A DNA stretch of 64,000 bases from Bradyrhizobium sp. Ce-3. Its GTDB lineage: Bacteria; Pseudomonadota; Alphaproteobacteria; Rhizobiales; Xanthobacteraceae. Below the pieces are notes generated by a model. That model was not told the origin of the DNA, made no database searches, and saw only the letters and a list, made by a program, of their open reading frames with translations. The position numbers and the translations under genes are program-made. Positions 46,039-53,922 of this stretch are shown in pieces. The stretch spans positions 279,940 through 343,939 of the forward strand of contig NZ_BQUV01000010.1 of the NCBI RefSeq assembly GCF_022835695.1, written 5' to 3'. How positions within the stretch are numbered: the stretch's first letter is position 1; each line of letters starts with the position of its first letter.

Positions 46039-47775
46039 TTGAGCTTCTTGGGCCTTCACGAGATCGCAGGCGCGGTGTGCCGGTCGCTGACCGCCAAAAA
46101 GGATGGCCCGTCGCTTTACGAGGTCTGCGACCCCGTGCTGCAGGCCTATCGCGGCGGCGATGCCCACCTCGGAAAATTCTACCGGACCGCGCTCGGCAAT
46201 CCGCCACTGCGCACGCTGCTCCGCCGCACCGGCCTGCCCGACCTGAAGGACCCCGACCGCCTCGCTGGCCTGCGTGCGGCATTGACCGCCGCGCGCGACC
46301 ATGAGGCGCCGGACTGGGCCGCGATCGGAGCTCCCGTCGCCGCCCTGATGGACGGCACCGGCGTCCGCCACCCGGCCCCGCCGGCCGTACCTGCGCCAGG
46401 CCGCCCGCCGGCGATGGCCGAGATCGACCGCGTGATCCGGACCACCGGCGCGCATCTGCTTGGCTCGTTCGGCAGATGCGGCTTCATCCCGACCTACGCC
46501 GCGTTCAACCTGATCGGCGACCCTGACCTCGGCGGGCGCGAGCTGCTGATGGCGCTGACCGGGCTGAACGCCCGCGGCTACAAGAACTCGACCTTGCTGT
46601 TCGGCCTGGCGCGGATCTTCATCGCGCATTCGCCGGCGCGCACGCTGATCAACCCGCCGTGGCGCGGCATCGCCGAGCCGATGTGGGAGCCGGTGCAGAT
46701 CCGCCACCGCTCGGCCTATTACGACGCCTTCTTCACCGAGGCGCTGCTCGGCTTCGTCGAGACCGGGCTTGCTGCGCCGGACCAGGCAAGCGCGGCGCGG
46801 CGCGCGATCGCCGAGATGGTCGAGTTCTGCCTCAAGACCAGCGCCGAGGAGGTGCCGTCGCATGACGGCTCCGTCGTGAAGGTCGTCACCGCGCTGGCGC
46901 CGGGGCGGCATCCGCGCTTCTCGCGCTTCTTCGCCCAGATCAAGCAGGACCTCGGCTTCGGCATCTACGTGCCCGACTGCGACACCACGGCGTGCGCGTT
47001 CTCGGCCGCCACGCAAGCCGGCGCCGACGATCCGATCCTCAAGCAGCCGCTGCTCGACTTCTACCGCGGCTACCAGGTGCGCGCAGGCGCCAACGAGCCC
47101 CGCGTCACCGTGCCGCTGAACGACAACATCGATTATGAGGGCGGCGTCGTCACCTGGATCGATAACCTCAAGGGCGAGCGGCCCTACGGCAACGACCTCG
47201 ATCCGACGCTGAACCTCGACATCCTCGAGGTCTCGTTTCGCAACCTCGTCCGCTGGCAGATCCTCGAGACGCCGCAGCGGCTGGAGACGGTGCATCGCAT
47301 CATCGCCTTCCAGAAGCATCTGGTCGAAAGCGGCGCGTTCAGGAATCCGCGCTCGCACATCTATTACCTGCCCGAGCTCTATTCGGCCTATTTCGGCCGC
47401 TGCTACGCGGCCTTCATCGCGCTGCCGCTGGCCGCGCAGCGCGTGATCGATCCCGGCAACGTGTTCGCGCTGATCCGCGCCCGCGTGCTCGGCTACGTCA
47501 AGGGCGAGCTGATCACCCATGAGATGAACCCGTTCGACGCCGCGCTCGCGCTGATGGCGCTGGCGCATCTTGGCGCCGAGGTCGCGAGCTTCACGCCGGC
47601 GCTGCACTGCATCGTGCAGGGCCTCGGCGAGGGCGGCCGCAAGGGGCCCTACAAGGCCTATGAATGGAATAAGATGAAGACGCCGACGCGGATCCTGGTC
47701 GGCGGACCCGAGGTGACGTCGGCGTTCGTGCTGATGGCCCTGGCGCTGGCGAAGCGACGAATGGCCGCGGTGTAG
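46039..47775 (+). CDS. Unknown protein, possible alpha/alpha-toroid fold
   Basis: 578 residues, mostly helical, without signal peptide or membrane segment. I do not recognise the family. One segment, VPDCDTTACAFSAATQAG, resembles the PDxDDTA signature of class II terpene cyclases and related alpha/alpha-toroid proteins, with the second catalytic Asp replaced by Thr. Repeated helices such as DAALALMALAHLGAE and EALLGFVETGL would fit that fold, but this is weak. The start is TTG at 46039 with AAGGGATG just upstream. It is divergent from the second pseudocaspase gene across a CRP-like site. Confidence 0.75.
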   Translation: MSFLGLHEIAGAVCRSLTAKKDGPSLYEVCDPVLQAYRGGDAHLGKFYRTALGNPPLRTLLRRTGLPDLKDPDRLAGLRAALTAARDHEAPDWAAIGAPVAALMDGTGVRHPAPPAVPAPGRPPAMAEIDRVIRTTGAHLLGSFGRCGFIPTYAAFNLIGDPDLGGRELLMALTGLNARGYKNSTLLFGLARIFIAHSPARTLINPPWRGIAEPMWEPVQIRHRSAYYDAFFTEALLGFVETGLAAPDQASAARRAIAEMVEFCLKTSAEEVPSHDGSVVKVVTALAPGRHPRFSRFFAQIKQDLGFGIYVPDCDTTACAFSAATQAGADDPILKQPLLDFYRGYQVRAGANEPRVTVPLNDNIDYEGGVVTWIDNLKGERPYGNDLDPTLNLDILEVSFRNLVRWQILETPQRLETVHRIIAFQKHLVESGAFRNPRSHIYYLPELYSAYFGRCYAAFIALPLAAQRVIDPGNVFALIRARVLGYVKGELITHEMNPFDAALALMALAHLGAEVASFTPALHCIVQGLGEGGRKGPYKAYEWNKMKTPTRILVGGPEVTSAFVLMALALAKRRMAAV

Positions 47776-47798
47776 TTTCATAACCCGGACGGAAGTGC

Positions 47799-47887
47799 GT
47801 AGCCCGGATGGAGCGCAGCGCAATCCGGGGGCTGTCTTGCAACGGAAACGTTGTCCCCGGATTGCGCTTCGCTCCATCCGGGCTACG
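47799..47887. repeat. Family C inverted repeat (GTAGCCCGGATG type)
   Basis: GTAGCCCGGATGGAGCGCAG (with GCGCAATCCGGGG) pairs with CCCCGGATTGCGCTTCGCTC (with CATCCGGGCTAC) around a short centre. A second copy lies at 57847-57934. Confidence 0.85.
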
Positions 47888-47896
47888 GGACTGGTT

Positions 47897-48088
47897 CACC
47901 CTCCCCTGGAGGGGGAGGGTCGTATCGCATCGCGCGAAGCAAGATGCGACACGGGGTGGGGTGATCTCTCCACACGGGCGCTGCTTCTGCGGAGAGACTG
48001 TCACCCCACCTCGGTCCGCATCGCGCTACGCTTCATGCGAACCTATCCCAGAGCGAGCTTCGCTCGTCTCGACCCCTCCAGGGGAGGA
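47897..48088. repeat. Family D inverted repeat, long copy
   Basis: CACCCTCCCCTGGAGGGGGA at the left and GACCCCTCCAGGGGAGGATG at the right bound the element. Inner GGGGTGGGGTGATCTCTCC is mirrored by GTCACCCCACC. It directly abuts the family C repeat. Confidence 0.75.
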
Positions 48089-48248
48089 TGACATCGCGGA
48101 GCGGGATGACGCGAAGTTGACACTGGCGGAAACACGACGCCACTGGCACGGTTGCCCAATTGACCGCACAATCCTTGCCGATCCTTTGGGCACTGACCAC
48201 TGAACGCTAGAAGCTCTTTGAACGACAAGAACCTGGCCGGGAACGCCG

Positions 48249-48974
48249 ATGCTCAAGACGCTGCTCACTGCTGGCCTGCTGCTGTCGCTGCCGACGCTCG
48301 CTGCCGCCGCCGACATCACCGGCGTGCCGAAGATCCGCGACGGCGACCAGCTGATGATCGGCAGCGTCAAGATCCGGCTCGGCGGCATCGACGCGCCGTC
48401 GACCGATCAGCTCTGCCTCAACACCAAGGGTGAGCGCTGGACCTGCGGCGTCGCCGCGCGCGACGAGCTGATCAAGCATGCCGGCAACAAGAGCTGGACC
48501 TGCCACGCCCGCTCGGTCGATCGCCGCGGCCGCACCATCGCGCGCTGCGAGGTCGACGGCGAGGACATCCAGAAGTGGATGGTCGCGAACGGCTGGGCGC
48601 TGGCCTATACCCGGATCTCGCATGACTACGAGGCGGACGAGAAGGCGGCGCGCGAAGCCAAGGCCGGGATGTGGCAGGGCGCGTTCATCGCGCCGTGGGA
48701 CTGGCGCGTGCGCAACAAGAAGACCACCGTGCTCGGCGCCGTGAGGCCGCCGGAGGGCGCCAACTCGATCCTGCTCGCCTCGGCCTCCGGCCCGGTCGCG
48801 CCCTCGCCCGACTGCACCATCAAGGGCAACGTCAACCGCTCCGGCGAATGCATCTTTCATCAGCCGACCAGCCGCTGGTACGCCAAGATCGAGATGAAGA
48901 TCTCGAAGGGCACGCGCTGGTTCTGCTCGGTCGAGGAAGCCGAGGCCGCCGGCTGCCGCGAGACGCGGCGTTAG
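48249..48974 (+). CDS. Secreted thermonuclease-family (SNase-like) protein
   Basis: 241 residues. A signal peptide (1-21) precedes an SNase/OB-fold domain (about 22-150) and a Cys-containing C-terminal region (about 175-235). Staphylococcal-nuclease landmarks are present: the DGD turn (31-33), R43 and D48 in IRLGGIDAP, and R95 in DRRGRTIARC. The position of the catalytic Glu43 of the type enzyme, normally Glu just after DxP, is S51 here (IDAPSTDQ). Activity is therefore uncertain. It should act in the periplasm or outside the cell. A family E repeat follows its stop. Confidence 0.87.
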   Translation: MLKTLLTAGLLLSLPTLAAAADITGVPKIRDGDQLMIGSVKIRLGGIDAPSTDQLCLNTKGERWTCGVAARDELIKHAGNKSWTCHARSVDRRGRTIARCEVDGEDIQKWMVANGWALAYTRISHDYEADEKAAREAKAGMWQGAFIAPWDWRVRNKKTTVLGAVRPPEGANSILLASASGPVAPSPDCTIKGNVNRSGECIFHQPTSRWYAKIEMKISKGTRWFCSVEEAEAAGCRETRR

Positions 48975-49080
48975 GGCATGATCCGGAAAAGTGCGAAGCG
49001 GTTTTCCGAAAAGATCATGCCCAAACGGAGAGCTAGGGCGCGATGACAATTCAACCCAATCTCATCGCGCTTTAGGGCGC
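48974..49080. repeat. Family E repeat (GGGCATGATC type)
   Basis: GGGCATGATCCGGAAAA pairs with TTTTCCGAAAAGATCATGCCC, and a second half carries AGGGCGCGATGA against TCATCGCGCTTTAGGGCG. This hairpin type is widespread between genes in Rhizobiales genomes (family knowledge). It is the only copy in the window. Confidence 0.8.
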
Positions 49081-49108
49081 GCCACGCACTGATTCGGAAG
49101 CGTGTACC

Positions 49109-49942
49109 GTGACCGATGTCGAGATCGATCCGCCTTCCGCGCGCCGGCGCAGTCGCCTCCGGCAAGCGCAGATGCTGCTGCTGTTCGTGCTGGTCGTCTA
49201 TCTGATCGCGGCCTATCTGGTGCTGCCGGCGCTGTGGACTCATTACGAGCATCAGAAGGGCCTCGCCAATCTGCCGATGGTGACGCGCACCGCGCAGGGC
49301 ATTCCCGGCGATCCCTTGAATGTCGGGCTGATCGGCGACACCAAGGATGTGGTCTGCGCGATGCACGAGGCCGGCTGGTTTCCGGCCGATCCCGTGACGC
49401 TGAAATCCTCGATCGAAATCGTCGGCTCCGTGCTGCTCGATCGTCCCTACAAGGATGCGCCGGTGAGCAGCCTGTTCTATCTCGGCCGCCGCGAGGATCT
49501 CGCCTTCGAGCGGCCGGTCGGAACCAGCGCGGATCGCCGCAACCATGTCCGGTTCTGGCGGGTGCTCGACCAGGGCCAGGAGAAGCGCCCGGTATGGCTC
49601 GGCGCCGCGACGCTCGACCGCAGCGTCGGCATCAGCAGCTACACCGGCGCGGTAACCCATCACATCGCGGCCGATCTCGACGCCGAACGCGCGCTGCTCG
49701 CCAGTGACCTGGAATCCGCCGGCATGGTGACCGCGAAATATCAGGTCACCGGCATCGGCCCGACCTTCGACGGCCGCAATGGCGGCGGCGATCTCTACTA
49801 CACCGACGGCGAAATCTGGGTGCTGCGGCTGGTCGAGGCCTGCGCCAGGAATCACGGCACCGTCGAGCAGATCCCGAGCCCCGCCGCGACCGAATTCAAG
49901 GACCAGATCTGGCGCGCAGTGGTCGAGACCATCGACAAATAA
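49109..49942 (+). CDS. LssY C-terminal domain protein, membrane-anchored
   Basis: 277 residues. One hydrophobic helix (about 20-42) near the N-terminus is followed by a domain matching LssY_C (about 70-265; DTKDVVCAMHEAGWFPADPV, SSLFYLGRREDLAFE and HHIAADLDAERALLASDL). The orientation puts the domain probably in the periplasm. LssY_C proteins accompany lipid-phosphatase or secretion-linked genes, and their role is not defined. The start is GTG at 49109 with GGAAG about 10 bases upstream. It lies between the nuclease-like gene and an aminotransferase gene with no clear functional tie. Confidence 0.82.
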   Translation: MTDVEIDPPSARRRSRLRQAQMLLLFVLVVYLIAAYLVLPALWTHYEHQKGLANLPMVTRTAQGIPGDPLNVGLIGDTKDVVCAMHEAGWFPADPVTLKSSIEIVGSVLLDRPYKDAPVSSLFYLGRREDLAFERPVGTSADRRNHVRFWRVLDQGQEKRPVWLGAATLDRSVGISSYTGAVTHHIAADLDAERALLASDLESAGMVTAKYQVTGIGPTFDGRNGGGDLYYTDGEIWVLRLVEACARNHGTVEQIPSPAATEFKDQIWRAVVETIDK

Positions 49943-50074
49943 GGCTGTGCCCCGCGCTTTTGGAAACGCTGGATTGCTTCGGCCGGCTCGCAATCGCGGC
50001 CGCGATGGAATATCCTCCCCGCTTGACCTCTCACACGCATGATTTGCGTTGCTTTACCCAAAAGGAACAGGACG

Positions 50075-51259
50075 ATGACCGTTCGCGCGGGCCGGGAATT
50101 TCTGGCCATCCCCGGGCCCACCACAATGCCCGATCAGGTGCTGCAGGCGATGCATCGCCCGGCGCTCGACATCTACTCCAACGAGATGCTCGAACTGACC
50201 GACAGCCTGCTGCGCGATCTCTCGAACCTGTTCGCCACCAAGGGCAAATCCTACATCTACATCGCCAACGGCCACGGCGCCTGGGAGGCGACGCTCTCCA
50301 ACGTGCTGTCGCGCGGCGACAAGGTGCTGGTGCTCGAAAGCGGGCGCTTCGCGATCGGCTGGGGCCAGGCTGCGGCCGCGATGGGCGCCGACGTCGAGGT
50401 GATGAAGGGCGACTGGCGCCGCGCAGTCCGTGTCGCCGAGGTGGAAGAGCGGCTGCGGCGCGACAAGGAGCACACGATCAAGGCGATCCTCGTGGTGCAG
50501 GTCGACACCGCGTCGGGCGCCTATAACGACATCGAGGCGATCGGCAAAGCGATCAAGGCGGCCGGCCATCCCGCGCTGTTCATGGTCGACACCGTGGCCT
50601 CGCTCGGCTGCATGCCCTTCGAGATGGACAAATGGTATGTCGACGTCGCGATGAGTGGCTCGCAGAAGGGCCTGATGACGCCGCCCGGCCTCGGCTTCGT
50701 CGCCGCCAGCGACCGCGCCTGGGATGCGCACAAGAAGGCCGATCTGCGCACGCCCTATTGGGACTGGACCGAGCGCGAAGGCTCGGAGCACTACCGCAAA
50801 TATGCCGGCACTGCGCCGGTGCATCTGTTGTTCGCTTTGCGCGAGGCCATCAACATGCTGCACACCGAGGGCCTGGAGAACGCCTTCGAACGGCATCGGC
50901 TGCTCGGCGAAGCGGTGCGCCGCGCGGTCGCGGTCTGGGGCGAGGGCCAGGTGCTCGGCTTCAACATCGCCGAGCCCGCCGAGCGCTCCAACACGGTGAC
51001 CACCGTGACCGTGAAGGGCGCCGACCCCGCCGCGATCCAGCGTTACGCCAAGGAGAAATGCGGCGTGGTGCTCGGCACCGGCATCGGCGATCTGCAGGGC
51101 CAGGCCTTCCGCATCGCGCATATGGGCCACGTCAACGCACCGATGATCCTCGGCACGCTCGGCGTCGTCGAGGTCGCGCTGACCGCGCTGAACATCCCGC
51201 ACGGCAAGGCCGGCGCCGACGCCGCCATCCAGTGGCTCGGCGAGAACGTGAAGGCGTAG
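50075..51259 (+). CDS. Class V aminotransferase, serine/alanine-glyoxylate type
   Basis: 394 residues, a PLP enzyme of the class V family. Landmarks are the N-terminal FLAIPGPTTMP, the cofactor-binding NGHGAWEATL, DTVASLGCMPFEMD with the PLP-ring Asp, and the Schiff-base Lys in MSGSQKGLMTPPG. The C-terminal FRIAHMGHV is conserved in serine/alanine-glyoxylate aminotransferases. It probably transfers an amino group to glyoxylate from serine or alanine. ATG 50075 with AGGAACAGGACG upstream is chosen over an ATG 12 codons earlier. No serine-cycle neighbours are present. Confidence 0.9.
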   Translation: MTVRAGREFLAIPGPTTMPDQVLQAMHRPALDIYSNEMLELTDSLLRDLSNLFATKGKSYIYIANGHGAWEATLSNVLSRGDKVLVLESGRFAIGWGQAAAAMGADVEVMKGDWRRAVRVAEVEERLRRDKEHTIKAILVVQVDTASGAYNDIEAIGKAIKAAGHPALFMVDTVASLGCMPFEMDKWYVDVAMSGSQKGLMTPPGLGFVAASDRAWDAHKKADLRTPYWDWTEREGSEHYRKYAGTAPVHLLFALREAINMLHTEGLENAFERHRLLGEAVRRAVAVWGEGQVLGFNIAEPAERSNTVTTVTVKGADPAAIQRYAKEKCGVVLGTGIGDLQGQAFRIAHMGHVNAPMILGTLGVVEVALTALNIPHGKAGADAAIQWLGENVKA

Positions 51260-51620
51260 GGCTTCCTGGCAAGTCCGACGTCGCGGCCACACCTGCTTGA
51301 CCCGTCATCCTGAGGTACGAGCGAGGCCACACGTTCCGTTGTCGTCCCGGCGAACGCCGGGACCCATAATCCGTGGCGGATGTTGTGGGCAAACTCGTCG
51401 TTCCGCCGGTACACAACAACGAGCATAGGTGGTTATGGGTCCCGGCTTTCGCCGGGACGACACCGCATGTTTGGCGTCGCTTGTAAAAAGGATGACGGGA
51501 TGCAGTGCATGCAACGCATTGCTAAGACACCAACACTTTCCGTCGTCATCGTTTTCCGCTTTACTGCCGGCAACAGCCGGGCACGGATCCCTGCAACACA
51601 ACAAAAACGGAGGGGATCGC
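51260..51620. other. Intergenic region with inverted family A pair
   Basis: A 361-base gap before the ABC transporter operon. It contains a family A pair (51341-51461), and the operon promoter should lie in 51470-51610. No gene was seen. Confidence 0.6.
51341..51461. repeat. Inverted pair of family A repeats
   Basis: GTCGTCCCGGCGAACGCCGG at 51341 (with GGACCCATA) faces TATGGGTCCCGGCTTTCGCC at 51434 (with GGGACGAC). The spacing between outer ends is about 120 bases, the same as in the pairs at 2797 and 18011. Confidence 0.85.
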
Positions 51621-52682
51621 TTGGCATCGGTGGAATTGCGCGGCCTGGTCAAGCGGTTCGGATCGTTTGTCGCGGTTGATGACGTTTCGCTCACGATCGA
51701 CCACGGCCAGCTGGTCTGCCTGCTCGGGCCGTCCGGCTGCGGCAAGACCACGACGCTGCGGCTGATCGCAGGCTTCCTCGAGCCATCCGACGGCGAGATC
51801 CGCGTCGGCGACCGCGTGGTGTCGTCGAAGGCACGCACGCTGCCGCCCGAGCAGCGCAACATGTCGATGATCTTCCAGAGCTACGCGCTGTGGCCGCACA
51901 TGACGGTGGCCGAGAACATCGTCTACGGCCTGCGCTTGCGCAAAATGGATCGCGACACCATCGCGAAAAAACTTGCTGCGATCCTGGCAACCACCAAGCT
52001 GGGACCGCTGGCGCAACGCTATCCGGGCGAACTCTCCGGCGGCCAGCAGCAGCGCGTCGCGCTGGCGCGTGCGCTGATCGTCGGTCCCGAGACGCTGCTG
52101 CTCGACGAGCCGCTGTCCAATCTCGACGCCAATCTGCGCGAGGAGATGCGCTTCGAGATCCGCCGCCTGCACGACGAATACCGCTACACCACCGTCTATG
52201 TCACCCATGATCAATCCGAGGCGATGACCACCGCCGATTTGATCGCGGTGATGAATGCCGGCAAGATCGACCAGCTCGGCAGCCCCGAGGATATCTACGC
52301 GCGGCCGGAATCCGAATTCGTGGCGCGCTTCATCGGCGCCGCCAATGTGATCAAGGGCACCGCACGCGATGCGACCCATGTCGCGTTCGCCGGGGCGACG
52401 CTGGAGGTGGTCGGCGCCAGGCTGACCGCCGGCCAGAGCGCGCCGGTCGCGATCCGCCAGCATGAGATCCAGCTCTCGACGCAAGCGCCCCTCGCACAGC
52501 AGAACACGCTGAAAGCCGTCGTGACGCGGCAGGTCTATCTCGGCATGAACCGCGACTACATGGTCGAGACGGCGGACGGCACGTCGTTGCGGGTCACCAC
52601 ACCGACGGAGACCTCGGTCGAGAAGGGCAGCGAGGTCTGGCTGACCTTGCCGCCCGAGCGCTGCCGCGCGCTTAGCCGATAA
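51621..52682 (+). CDS. ABC importer ATP-binding protein, Fe3+/polyamine type
   Basis: 353 residues. Walker A is GPSGCGKTT, the Q-loop FQSYALWP, signature LSGGQQQRVALARAL, Walker B LLLDEPLSNLD and the switch His in VTHDQ. A C-terminal TOBE-type regulatory domain (about 240-350) is present as in FbpC and PotA. The start is TTG at 51621 with GGAGGGG 6 bases upstream; the frame is open upstream but covers a repeat. It energises the import system whose binding protein and permease follow in the same operon. Confidence 0.9.
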   Translation: MASVELRGLVKRFGSFVAVDDVSLTIDHGQLVCLLGPSGCGKTTTLRLIAGFLEPSDGEIRVGDRVVSSKARTLPPEQRNMSMIFQSYALWPHMTVAENIVYGLRLRKMDRDTIAKKLAAILATTKLGPLAQRYPGELSGGQQQRVALARALIVGPETLLLDEPLSNLDANLREEMRFEIRRLHDEYRYTTVYVTHDQSEAMTTADLIAVMNAGKIDQLGSPEDIYARPESEFVARFIGAANVIKGTARDATHVAFAGATLEVVGARLTAGQSAPVAIRQHEIQLSTQAPLAQQNTLKAVVTRQVYLGMNRDYMVETADGTSLRVTTPTETSVEKGSEVWLTLPPERCRALSR

Positions 52683-52705
52683 GCAACAGGAAGCGGAGGG
52701 ACGCG

Positions 52706-53770
52706 ATGCGAGAGCGGATTTCCAGACGCGATGTCCTGAAAGGCTCGGCGACACTCGCGCTCGGCGCGGTGTTCGCTTCGCCCGCGCGCGCCGCCGCACC
52801 CGAGCCGGTCGGGATCACACCCGATCTGATCGCGGCCGCGACCAAGGAAGGCAAGCTCGTGTTCTATTCGTCGATGGACCTGCCGGTCGGCGAGAAACTC
52901 GGGAAAGCGTTCGAGGCCGCCTATCCCGGCATCAGCGTGCAGATCGAACGCTCCGGTTCGGAGCGGCTGTTCCAGCGCGTGGCGCAGGAATTCGAGTCCA
53001 ACATCCACGCCGCCGACGTCGTCAACAGCGCCGATGCCTCGCACTTCATTCCCTGGAAGAAGAGCGGCTGGCTGATGCCGTTCGTCCCCGAGGACGTTGC
53101 GAGGCATTTTCCGGACAGCTATCGCGACCCCGACGGCATGGCCGCGACCACGCGGCTGTGGCTGTCGTCGATCGCCTACAACACCAATCTGGTGAAGGCC
53201 GAGGACGCACCGAAGAGCTTTGCCGACCTGCTCGATCCGAAGTGGATCGGCAAGATGGTGAAGGGCCATCCGGCCTATAGCGGCACCATCATGACCACGA
53301 CGTTTCAGATCGTGCGCGAGCTCGGCTGGCCCTATCTGGAGAAGCTTGCGAAGCAACGCGTGATGCAGGTGCAATCCTCGACCGATCCACCGAAGAAGCT
53401 GTCGCTCGGCGAGCGCGCCGTGATGGCCGACGGCAATGAATACGGCATCGTGCTGTTGAAGGAAGCCGGGCAGCCGGTCGAGCCGGTCTATCCGACCGAG
53501 GGCACGCCGACGATTTCGGGACCGACCGGCATCTTCGCCGGAGCGCCGCACCCGAACGCCGCAAGACTGTTCCAGGCCTGGCTGCACACCCGCGCGACCC
53601 AGCAATTCTTCGTCGACTTCACCGGACAATATTCACTGCACGCCCAGGTGCAGCCGAAGGCCGGCCGCCGCAAGCTCGCCGACATCAAGTTGATGAAGGA
53701 GGATCCGGCCGGGGTGGAGGCGATGACCGAAGAGATCAAGACGCGCTATGCGCGGCTGTTTCGGGTGTGA
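52706..53770 (+). CDS. ABC importer substrate-binding protein, FbpA-like, Tat-exported
   Basis: 354 residues. The N-terminus has a twin-arginine pattern (SRRDVLKG) and hydrophobic stretch ending SPARAA (about 30), so it is probably exported folded. The remainder is a type 2 periplasmic binding fold of the Fe3+/thiamine/spermidine group (KEGKLVFYSSMDLPVGEKLG, YNTNLVKAEDAPKSFADLLD). Adjacent tyrosines typical of iron ligands are not evident to me, so the substrate could be iron or another anion or cation. It follows the ATPase gene by 23 bases, and a repeat element separates it from the permease. Confidence 0.88.
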   Translation: MRERISRRDVLKGSATLALGAVFASPARAAAPEPVGITPDLIAAATKEGKLVFYSSMDLPVGEKLGKAFEAAYPGISVQIERSGSERLFQRVAQEFESNIHAADVVNSADASHFIPWKKSGWLMPFVPEDVARHFPDSYRDPDGMAATTRLWLSSIAYNTNLVKAEDAPKSFADLLDPKWIGKMVKGHPAYSGTIMTTTFQIVRELGWPYLEKLAKQRVMQVQSSTDPPKKLSLGERAVMADGNEYGIVLLKEAGQPVEPVYPTEGTPTISGPTGIFAGAPHPNAARLFQAWLHTRATQQFFVDFTGQYSLHAQVQPKAGRRKLADIKLMKEDPAGVEAMTEEIKTRYARLFRV

Positions 53771-53800
53771 GGGATGAGGATCACCGCCACACCCTCAACC

Positions 53801-53905
53801 GTCATTCCGGGGCGCGCGCAGCGCGAGCCCGGAATCCATTTCTCCGCCTGCCCCTGCGCCCCGATGGATTCCGGGCTCATCGCTTCGCGATGCCCCGGAA
53901 TGACG
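53801..53905. repeat. Family B repeat inside the ABC transporter operon
   Basis: GTCATTCCGGGGCGCGCGCA at the left pairs with GCCCCGGAATGACGG at the right. It occupies almost all of the gap between the binding-protein and permease genes, so it lies inside a presumed polycistronic mRNA. Confidence 0.85.
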
Positions 53906-53922
53906 GAGAGAGAGAACACGCA

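Larger units (their letters stand above)
47776..48248. other. Intergenic region filled with two repeat elements
   Basis: A 473-base gap in which a family C repeat (47799-47887) is followed directly by a family D repeat (47897-48088). The remaining 160 bases before the nuclease-like gene should hold its promoter. No gene was seen. Confidence 0.7.
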
